From Valencia hispanica (lineage: Eukaryota > Chordata > Actinopteri > Cyprinodontiformes > Valenciidae), in contig OY747723.1 of NCBI GenBank assembly GCA_963556495.2, positions 10,820,501-10,884,500 of the forward strand: a DNA stretch of 64,000 nt. The letters run 5' to 3'. Position 1 is the stretch's first letter, and each line of letters starts with the position of its first letter. The position numbers and the translations under genes are program-made. The notes below the pieces were generated by a model that saw only the letters and a program-made list of their open reading frames with translations, did no database searches and had not been told where the DNA came from. Shown here piece after piece: positions 56,703-64,000 of the stretch.

Positions 56703-57611
56703 AGCTGCAGTAGGTAACACAGAGAGGAGAGCAGACTTTGCTTGAAAATTTAAACCCAAACAAGCTTCACATCACTCCCTCTCCAATGCCCTTCTCCCTC
56801 CTTCGGCTATATACAGTCAATGGGCTGCGCTATTGGCATAATAACTGCCAAAGATAATCAGCTGACGCGACTTAGAAAACTAACTTCGTGAATATTTCCT
56901 AACAGTAAACCACTTATGACAACATTAGCTGTGAGTGCACGGATGTTCGCACACGGAGGTTTACTGTAATACCACCACCAAAAAACTAAAAAAAACTAAA
57001 AATATTAATCAAGCAAGGGTAATTACCTGTCAAACAGAAACAATGCCAACTCGGAATCGGTTTTAAACGCTTTCAGGCCCCGTAGGTCCCTCCACCTTTC
57101 AAAGAGTGCGCCAATATTTACCCTCATTTTATCTCGGGCTCGGTCAACTTTTCTTCTTAGCTTTTTTGTCCTCTTCAGTCATCTTCTTTTTTGTTATTTG
57201 AGCTATAAAAGCTGTTGTTGGCAGCGGCGGTACGGGCAGTTTCTCTTTAGGTGGCTGTTGCTCGGCCATAGCTAACTCCTAGCTTCTTGCCACTAGTCAA
57301 AGAGCTTTTCTGACCTTGGTTCTGACAGAGCGCAGCCGGTTGTGTAGCGGAGCGAGGGGCGGGTCGCTGTGTGTTTGTGAGGAGTGATAGACAGATGTCA
57401 GACACTCCATCAGACACTGCTCTGGCTCTAATTGGGTGTTTTATGCCAGGCGCGGTGGATTCTTGCAAATCGCAGTAGGGGCTGTAGGCGTAACCAATTG
57501 AGCTGCTTTTTTTGAACAGATTACAAATCTCATTTCTTACTTTCAGGACATATGGACAGTTTTAGGAAATATCACAAAAAGTTACTTTTACTCAAGTTAC
57601 CCACTGCAGCT
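56703..57611 (-). mobile_element. TTAA-flanked DNA element, 909 bp
   Basis: TTAA flanks both ends (56699-56702, 57612-57615). The ends are inverted repeats, AGCTGCAGTAGGTAAC on the left and the complement of GTTACCCACTGCAGCT on the right. The interior, read on the minus strand, holds the same leader, first exon and splice donor as 30290-30930. TTAA duplications point to piggyBac- or Kolobok-type transposases; the ends do not start with CCC as in typical piggyBac, so Kolobok-type is my preference. Later exons are missing, so it is non-autonomous. Confidence 0.75.
57010..57272 (-). pseudogene. First exon of TTAA-type transposon protein, frameshifted
   Basis: On the minus strand the exon begins MAEQQPPKEKLPVPPLP at 57269 and ends ELALFLFDR before a GTAATTACCC donor, as at 30498-30746. 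A small deletion in the lysine-rich block (AAGAAAAGTTGACC versus AAGAAAGAAGTTGACC) shifts the frame, so the copy is broken. Confidence 0.65.
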
Positions 57612-58244
57612 TTAAGGAGGAGGCCGAAAAAAAAGAAGCAGTATCAGTAGAGGCTTTCGTAGAAGCCCTACTCAGAGAAAAGCTTGAGTTCCCGCTGACG
57701 TACCAGCTAAGTGTGGAGTGAGCCCACAGATCACTGGGATCTCGCTCCTCCATTGACGCCCCACCAAGGTCCATAGTAGCTAAAATCTAAAGTTACAAAT
57801 GTAAAAGAGGCTATTATAAAGAAGGCATGTGAACAAAAGGTTTTCTCTTTGAAGGTAAACGAGGGTATGTAGACCATGATTGAGATAATGGGAAAAAAAG
57901 AAAGGAATATGCTGAAGCAAAGAGAGTACTGAGAGAGATTAAAATTAGATTCCAGACACTATTCCCTGCAAAGTTTCGTGTCTTTTTTGAGGGAGAGACA
58001 CGCCTCTAAAGTTCAGCAGCAGAAGCTACTAGAGACATGGTGGACAGAGGATTTTGTGTGCGTATTGTTAAACCGCCTGTAGATCCACTGGAGGGGCATA
58101 CAGCGTCGGATGTGGCATTCCGTCCAGGGAACAGGCAAACAGGGCCAGGCGGAAACTTTCACTTTGGGATACAAGGAGAAACTACTTTAGAAGATCTACG
58201 GAGAATGTCTAAGAGTAAGCCCACCAAACTACTAGTAACGATAG

Positions 58245-58283
58245 AATGCTGCATATGGGACTAAGAGTCCCATATGCAGCATT
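58245..58283. repeat. Perfect 18-bp hairpin
   Basis: AATGCTGCATATGGGACT (58245-58262) and its exact complement (58266-58283) are separated by AAG. It ends a short open frame at 58264. No terminator context (this is not bacterial DNA). Confidence 0.9.
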
Positions 58284-58595
58284 AGATGAGTATGGTTGAA
58301 AAGGACAATTTCTTTTTTGAAAAAAAAAGAAATTTTCTTCTTTAAGTTGTAAGCGGGGAGTTTGTTTATAGACTTGGTTGATGGAAAGGACCGAAAAAGG
58401 TCAGTAGGGCCCCCAACAGACAGGGGCTATCACTCAGGGCTCGGGGAGAGCTCAGGAAAGGTTGAATACTGTAAAACCTCAGGTTTGGAAATCCTATGTG
58501 TTCCGGTTTGTTCTTGTGTTAATTACTTTTCACAAAGTTTGTTTTTTGTAGCATATGGGGTGGGAATATTGTTTTCAAATAACATTTGGTAAATG

Positions 58596-59345
58596 ATAGC
58601 ACAAAATAGTAAAGTGGCCTCTTACAATATTAGCGGTTTGGGTAACCCAGTTAAAAGGAACAAGATAATTAGTAAAATGAAGAAAGAGGAGGTTGGGATT
58701 CTTTTTTTTACAGGAGACCCATTTAACGGATAAAGAACATGAAAAGTTGAAGAGAAATGGTTATAATCAACGGTTTGCATCATCTTATAAATCAGGCCGG
58801 AGAAGAGGAGTGTCTATACCGATATTAAACAGAATATACTTTGAAATGCTGAAGATAATTAAAGACACAGAGGGCAGGTATATGTTGGTGATAGGCAGAT
58901 TGGTGGGTGAACTAGTTTCCTAATTTAATGTTTATGCCTCCCTGAGTTCAGATTAGGAGTTTTATAAACACATTTTTGACATGGTGACAACCGAGGGAAA
59001 AGGGATGCTAATAGGAGGACGGGATCTCAATCAGTGACTTAATTTAGAGCTTGATGCGTCAGGAAAAGTACATCTGAAAAATACTATTGGCAAAATAATT
59101 GGGAAAATAATATCTCAGTTGGGAATTTTGGATATAGGAAGAGAACTAAACCCATCTAAAAGAGATTATACCTACTTCTATGCCCCACATTCGGCGTATT
59201 CAAGGAATGACAATTTTCTAGTTTATAAAAGGGATAGGTGTAAAATAGAAAGCTCTGATACTGAAGTTATGGACTGGTCTGACCGCTGTCCAATATATTT
59301 AAAAATAATCTTGGGGATCGAAAAGAAAAAACTGTGTGGAGGTTG
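58596..59345 (+). pseudogene. L1 endonuclease domain, broken
   Basis: Starting MIAQNSKVASYNISGLGN, it carries QETHLTDKEHEKLKR with the catalytic glutamate after a one-base frame change at about 58705. Further blocks are RGVSIPI, MLIGGRDLNQ (usual GGDFN), DYTYFYAPHSAYSRND and MDWSDRCPIYL in place of SDHxPI. Stops at 58921 and 59036 and changes in the catalytic histidine block inactivate it. Confidence 0.75.
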
Positions 59346-59892
59346 AACTTGAGCCTATTAAGTGGTCAAATGGAGGAAATTGAAAAGTTGTCAGAAATAG
59401 CGGTAGAAGAAATAAACTCGGTAATTTCAAAACTCATAAACAACAAAAGCTGATGGATATATCTCGGAATGGTACAACATTTTTTTGGAAAAACGTTGAC
59501 TCCGCTATTATAAGACTTTTATTGGATGCTGGAAGGAGGAGCAATTCTTGGAGAGAAGCAATCATTTCCGTAATTGCCAAGGAGGGCAAAGATGAAACAA
59601 ACTGCTCAAATTATTGGCCTATAAGCATGCTCAATATAGACTATTCATGGCAATTTTGGTAAGGGGCATTAAAAAAGTTTTATCAGACATTATTAGTTTA
59701 GATCAAACGAGATTCATAAAACAGAGACAAACCCATGACCACATTTGTAGAACACTACATATCATGCAACATATTAATGACAAGAAACTAAAAGCCTTAA
59801 TAATGGGTGGATGGATGCTGAAAAAGCATTTGATTCCGTGAAACAGAAATTCTTGTTCAAAGCAGTGAAGAGGTTTAACTTTATGAAAGGTG
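59346..59892 (+). pseudogene. L1 reverse transcriptase, N-terminal blocks
   Basis: Scattered frames keep early RT blocks: SISMLNID-type sequence near 59620, DQTRFIKQRQTHDHICRTLH and DAEKAFDSVKQKFLF with the first catalytic aspartate at about 59810. Many stops and frameshifts are present. The remainder, including the YADD block, is absent where Rex1 begins. Confidence 0.7.
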
Positions 59893-60774
59893 TATGGCAG
59901 TGGGTTGGTTGAAGCAGGTGGATGATGGCATCTTCAACCCCAACTCCACAGCAATAAGCAAACTGCAGCAGGTCCTGATATGTCGTTGTTTGCTTATTCA
60001 GATGGGCCAACAGGATTCTCTCTAGGACCTTCATGATGTGGGATGTCCGGGCAACAGGTCTATAGTCATTGATGACTGATGGGTGAGTTATCTTTGGTAC
60101 TGGAACCAGGCATGATGTCTTCCACAACACTGGAACCTTCTCCTGAGTCAGGCTAAGGTTGAAGAGGTGCTGCAGAATCCCACAGAGCTGCTCTGGACAG
60201 GCCTTCAGGACTCTGGGGCTGACACCATCTGGACCTACAGTCTTGTTCCGGTTCAGTTTTTCCAGCTGCCTCTTCACCTGACTTTTGGATCAGAAGTGAG
60301 AGGGGGAGGCAAAGGGGGTTAATTCCTTTCCTGACTTGGTTGAAGTCAAACTTGTGGAATCAGAAGAGTCCATGGCTGAGGTGAAGGATAAAACATCTGT
60401 GGTGTAACAGGAAAGCTTTTGGACAAAGGAGGGTGGGATGTCTGTTTGGTTTGGAAAAGGAGAGGAGGATGCTGAGCTAGTTGTTGAACTTAACCTGTTG
60501 AAGAATGTGTTCCGTTCATTGGCTCTGTCCAGACTTCAATCTATCCAATCCTTCCTCTCCTTAAAACGTGTGATCTTTCTCATTCCTGACCAGACATCTC
60601 GGATATTGTTCCTCTGTAGTTTGTTCTCCAGCTTCTTCCTGTATGCCTCTTTGCTGTCTACGATCTTGACCTTAAGTTGCTTCTGTATACTCCTCAGTAA
60701 TTCTCTGTCTCCCTCCCTGAAGGCTCTTTTTTTCTTGTTTAGCAGTTCCTTCAGGTCACTGGTGATCCCTAGAT
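59893..60774 (-). pseudogene. Rex1 linker and N-terminal reverse transcriptase
   Basis: The linker reads SDLKELLNKKKRAFREGDRE and DVWSGMRKITRFK. A gap in the frame near 60290 is followed by VKRQLEKLNRNKTVGPDGVS, LVPVPKITHPSVINDYRPVA and QFAYCCGVGVEDAIIHLL. It stops before the catalytic FSSAFNT and YSDD blocks, which are deleted. Sequence is close to the better copy at 5555-7011. Confidence 0.78.
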
Positions 60775-60844
60775 CCACCAGAACAGTGAGATGCTTCCCT
60801 AATAACAAGTTTGTTATTAGGGAAGCATCTCACTGTTCTGGTGG
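60775..60844. repeat. Perfect 34-bp hairpin inside Rex1
   Basis: Arms 60775-60808 and 60811-60844 are exact reverse complements with GT between them. On the minus strand the hairpin lies between the endonuclease end (RCFPNNK) and the linker (SDLKELLNKKKRAFREGDRE), so one arm is an inverted duplicate of the other that disrupts the frame. Confidence 0.95.
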
Positions 60845-61644
60845 GGATGATGTTGTCCACACAGAAGTTTATATAGTCGGTCACACACTCAGTCATGGCA
60901 TTAATGTCCTCTCCATGTGCTCGGCAAAGAGTCATCCAGTCTGTGGTTGCAAAACAACCCTGCAGGGCTTCTTCAGCTTCATGTGACCATTTTCTCACAG
61001 TTTTCTTTGTAACAGGTTGCCTCTGAACAAGTGGCTTATATTCTGAACAGAGAAAAACAAGATTGTGATCTGATTGTCCCAGAGGAGGTCTTGGTTTGGA
61101 CATGAATACATCCTTTACATTTGCATAAAACAAATCCAAGGTCCTGTTTTCTCTTGTAGAGGAGTTGACAAACTTTTGAAATGTTGGAAGTGTAGACGAC
61201 AGCGAGGGATGATTAAAATCACCATATATTGCCACAAATGCATTCGGGTGCTGGGTCTGTAGCTTAGCCACAATGGAACTGATGACATCACATGCACTGT
61301 CGGCAAAAGCTGAAGGTGGAATGTAAACAACTGCCAAAATTACACTGGTGAACTCTCTTTGTAAATAATATGGACGAAAACTTACTGCCAAGAGTTCGAT
61401 ATCTGGGCTGCAGAGACGACACTTCACAGTTACATGTCCTGGATGACACCATCTGTTGTTGACAAACACTGCTACTCAACCTTCTTTTCTTTTCCTGCTC
61501 GTCTTCAGATCTCTGTCTGCTCACAGTCAGGAAGCCTGGAAGAGAGACGTTGAATTCGGGGATATGATCCTGCAGCCACGTCTCAGTAAAACACATAACT
61601 TCCTGCTTCTCTGTCTCCTTTTTGCTCCTGCTCTGCATCCACAT
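60845..61644 (-). pseudogene. Rex1 endonuclease domain, frameshifted
   Basis: The N-terminal frame holds VMCFTETWLQDHIPEFNVSL with the catalytic glutamate. After a frame change near 61480 the main frame reads VILAVVYIPPSAFADSACDV, FVAIYGDFNHPSLSSTLPTF and PPLGQSDHNLVFL, with GDFN and SDHN blocks intact. It ends near NIIPTRTVRCFPNNK, where the 34-bp hairpin begins. This enzyme nicks the target DNA to prime reverse transcription. Confidence 0.8.
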
Positions 61645-61885
61645 CTCCTCCTTATCAACTCATCAGGGATTTGTGGCTTCAGTTAAAGTATTATTTCAGC
61701 TTTTGCGATGTTAATCAGCTGCTCCCAGCTGTAAACCCCTTTGTTGCCATGGTTATGCATCATAACAAGTAATCAAAAAGTGAAAAATTAACATCAAAAA
61801 TCCTTCCAGCTTCACAGCACCAAAAACTAAAAAGTATACAGGTAAAAAAGTGCAATATTCCTCAAGAAAACTGAGGAACCAATGT

Positions 61886-62170
61886 ACAAAAAAACAAAAA
61901 TTAAATAAATGTTGGAGATTGCGTGGTGAAACTAAAGATCACTTCCATATCTTCTGGGGATGCCCCCGTATAACCTATTATTGGATATAATTAAAAGTAG
62001 TAATTGATGAGGTGATAGAAATGAAAATTCCAGCCAGTTTTAAAATTATGTATCTTGGGAGAGTTGAGACTCTTAATTTTAAAATGAAGGGATGACTAGA
62101 AAACCCTTCGAATATGAAAGCAATAACCAGAAGATGGCGGAGTGATTTGGTACCTAAAGTGGAAGGATGG
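61886..62170 (+). pseudogene. L1 ORF2 C-terminus with zinc-finger-like motif
   Basis: TGTTGGAGATTGCGTGGTGA opens CWRLRGETKDHFHIFWGCPR, the C-x-H-H-C type motif found near the end of L1/Tx1 ORF2 proteins. It continues with KIMYLGRVETLN and ITRRWRSD up to the SINE, then resumes after 62549 and ends at about 62810. Stops break the frame. Confidence 0.7.
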
Positions 62171-62534
62171 GGCTGCACAGTGGCGTAGTTGGTAGCACTG
62201 TTGCCTTGGAGCAAGAAGGTTCTGGGTTCGGATCCCAGCCTGGGGTCTTTCTGCATGGAGTTTGCATGTTCTCCCTGTGCATGTGTGGGTTCTCTCCAGG
62301 TACACCAGCTTCCTCCCACAGTCCAAAAACATGACTGTTAAGTGAATTGGTTGAGTGTGTGTGTGTGTGCATGGTTGTTTGTCCTGTGTGTCTCTCTGTT
62401 GCCCTGCGATGGACTGGCGAGCTGTCCAGGGTGTACCCCGCCTCTTGCCCCATGACAGCTGGAGATAGGCACCAGCCCCCCCGCGACCCTGCATAGGAAT
62501 GACGGGTACAGAAAATGGATGGATGGATGGATGG
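62171..62534 (+). mobile_element. tRNA-derived SINE with (ATGG)n tail
   Basis: The head has box A AGTGGCGTAGTTGG and box B GGTTCGGATCC; the body has GGAGTTTGCATGTTCTCCC and CAGCTTCCTCCCACAGTCC, and the tail is ACAGAAAATGGATGGATGG. A 14-bp duplication, AAGTGGAAGGATGG (62157-62170) and AAGTGGAAGAATGG (62535-62548), flanks it with one mismatch. It sits in the 3' coding end of the L1. Confidence 0.9.
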
Positions 62535-62965
62535 AAGTGGAAGAATGGATTGTTGTAATGCTAAGTATTTACAATATGGAAAAATTAACTGCATCAATAA
62601 GATTAGAAGTCGAGTTTAACAATATCTGCAAAGGATGGTTAAAATATATCAGGCAACATAGATCTGATGTTGTTTAGGACTTGGTCAGATGTTTGAATGT
62701 TTATGAATATCTTCTCTATGTATCGTGTAGAAGACTGAGGAAAGCATATATACAGAAAATATCACAAAGAAGAACATATATCGCACCCCGGTTCTAAGCT
62801 ACGTTTTTTTCTTTTATTTGAAATTTTGTTTCATTATATTCAAAACTTAATGTCTTGTGAATATGGCCACTCAGGGAAAACAGGTGACAGTTTTATTGTA
62901 GAGACTTTGTTTGCCGTTGAATCCTGTGTAATTAAGACTGTGGAAATGACAATAAAAATATAAAT

Positions 62966-63433
62966 GATTCTTTTATTTTTTTATTGGCTAAATCCATTCA
63001 AGTATGTCAGTTCCATGTTTTACAGGCACTTCTTTCCCACACATAATGTGATGTTGCCTCCTAAGATAAATAATTAATGAAAGCTAGAAATCTATATTTT
63101 GAATACAGTTTTAATGTCTTTATATAATATAGCTCCTTAGAAACAAATGGTCGGTGCATCTCTAATAAATTCACCAACTAAGGGTTATCAGAAAATGTAT
63201 TTGGAAAATTTGGAGTTGCTGTTTTGTTTTTATTCCACTCTCTAGTCATGGCAGTGCTCTCTAGCTCCCTCTCCTAGCTTCCCCATTTTCTTCTCTGGAC
63301 AAAGGATTTTCCTAAAGTCCAAAATAATCAGAACGAGGTCTGAGTAGAGAAAATATTATCAGTCTTCTACTCTCAGTCCCTGTACTTCTTACAGAATTTA
63401 AGTCTGTCCTTAAGGCTTCTTTTGGACAGATGT
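62966..63433. other. No gene recognised
   Basis: AT-rich DNA between the L1 3' end and an L2 tail. Confidence 0.5.
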
Positions 63434-63569
63434 TTCCTTAAATAGGAAACTTTTTAACTGATTGGAATGGTTGTATAAATGTATTGAAATGACTTCTTGT
63501 TAAGTGCCTTGAGATGACATCTGTTGTGATTTGGCGCTATATAAATAAATGAATTGAATTGAATTGAAT
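63434..63569 (+). mobile_element. L2 3' tail, very short copy
   Basis: Begins at CCTTAAATAGGAAACTTTTT and ends with GCGCTATATAAATAAATGAA and GAATTGAATTGAATG. Only the last ~136 bp of the element is present. Confidence 0.85.
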
Positions 63570-64000
63570 GTTGCTTCTTTTTAAATTTTTGTCAAAAGGC
63601 CATCACACCTACCAACGCTGAGCCTTCTCTGGTATTCTCACAGTTTTCTTTCATTATGACATGGTACCAGCATTTCTGTGCTTGTTTCCTAGATGCTATA
63701 ATGTTGCCACCAGTGCAGAGCATGCTCAATACTAACAGCAGGTGGGGATGAAGTGATCTTGAAGCCTTCTTCACTGCAGCTGTACATTTCACTTTGGAGA
63801 TAATCATGGCAATGCATTAATCAATTTAAAAAATAAAATAGAACAAATAAAAAAAATAGTCTAGATTGTGTATCATGCATGAATGATACATTAATTAACT
63901 ATTCTCTGTTTTCTTTGCCAGTACTTTTTTTATTTTGACAGTCAACTTTATGCCCCATCCATCATATTTGGGAACTTTTAAGATGACTGTTTTCCATCAC
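63570..64000. other. No gene recognised
   Basis: AT-rich DNA; a 71-codon minus frame at 63592-63807 has no recognisable domain. Confidence 0.45.

Larger units (their letters stand above)
56309..58010 (+). pseudogene. L1 ORF1 protein, split by TTAA element
   Basis: The start reads MSRKRTRRKAGNTKRNNED with a basic N-terminus; a frame change near 56450 leads to MTDLETVLGEIREFRRETAD and the coiled-coil region ending EEKQTDQEGRARRDNI. After the inserted element come LEFPLTYQLSVE, AHRSLGSRSSIDAPPRSIVA and EYAEAKRVLREIKIRFQTLF followed by PAKFRVFFEG, the C-terminal domain of fish L1 ORF1. Stops and frameshifts are frequent. The protein would have been an RNA-binding chaperone of the LINE particle. 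Confidence 0.78.
59893..61885 (-). mobile_element. Rex1-type LINE, 5' and middle part, 3' end lost
   Basis: Read on the minus strand it starts with the 5' region shared with 1337-1640 and 2371-2666, then has endonuclease, linker and the first half of RT up to the HLLQPTHCH block. The usual 3' end and tail are missing at 59893, together with much of the host L1, so a deletion or rearrangement has removed the junction. Confidence 0.82.
56280..62965 (+). mobile_element. L1/Tx1-type LINE, multiply interrupted
   Basis: Plus-strand order: ORF1 (from 56309), a TTAA element (56703-57611), the rest of ORF1 (to about 58010), an unclear stretch with a hairpin, the endonuclease (58596-59345), the first RT blocks (to about 59890), a minus-strand Rex1 (59893-61885), then the C-terminal finger and 3' untranslated region with a SINE inside and ACAATAAAAATATAAATG at about 62950. 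Most of RT is missing at the Rex1 site. It is a different subfamily from the L1 at 14450-16690. Confidence 0.8.

Noticed and set aside
62171..62250. tRNA-like sequence with box A and box B
   Set aside because: It is the head of a SINE with tail and target duplications, not a functional tRNA gene.

Overview
The window looks like intergenic DNA from a teleost fish, probably a percomorph; I cannot name the species. The reasons are the mobile-element families: Rex1/Babar-type LINEs, fish L2 LINEs with a tail reading TGAATTGAATTGAATT, L1/Tx1-type LINEs, RTE-like LINEs, tRNA-derived fish SINEs, PIF/Harbinger, hAT, Tc1/mariner, TTAA-flanked DNA elements and gypsy-like LTRs, together with AT-rich DNA and spliced transposon genes with GT..AG introns. 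I found no exon that I can confidently assign to a host gene, and no bacterial feature, CRISPR array or functional RNA gene. Most long open frames are shadows of repeats.

Layout. 1-9.6 kb: a hAT MITE, an internally deleted Rex1, and a Tc1-like transposon split by a 5.96-kb PIF/Harbinger element (2867-8829, CTG duplication). The Harbinger element contains an L2 LINE and a Rex1 LINE. It keeps a spliced Myb/SANT-like gene with an open frame and a broken three-exon DDE transposase. 9.6-17.8 kb: unassigned DNA, a LINE 3' fragment, and a minus-strand L1 split by an L2 tail. 17.8-19.5 kb: the start of a TTAA-flanked element, followed by a decayed, spliced SGNH-hydrolase-like gene. 20-28.5 kb: an 8.5-kb LTR element with near-identical 446-bp LTRs, a PPT and a 4-bp duplication, but no convincing coding sequence. 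28.7-37.6 kb: a MITE carrying a twin-primed LINE, a transposon exon, hAT remnants (one with a BED finger) and a degenerate minisatellite. 38.6-50.2 kb: a 175-bp tandem repeat with a G20 run, a TTA-flanked 1.6-kb element, a solo LTR, an RTE-like LINE and several L2 tails. 51.6-54.8 kb: an L2 3' end, then a pol-less LTR element built largely of coding minisatellites, then a compound microsatellite. 56.3-63 kb: a plus-strand L1 broken by a TTAA element, by a minus-strand Rex1 and by a SINE.

How the parts relate. The main story is nesting. Target-site duplications and interrupted reading frames allow relative ordering: Tc1-like first, then Harbinger, then L2 and Rex1 inside it; L1 first, then TTAA element, Rex1 and SINE inside it; L1 first, then L2 inside it. 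Several insertions carry unusual junctions: a 74-bp inverted copy of a transposase intron at an L2 5' end, perfect hairpins inside Rex1 and next to L1, a tail-only insertion, and a twin-priming inversion. Clade names rest on motif recognition by eye, not on database searches.
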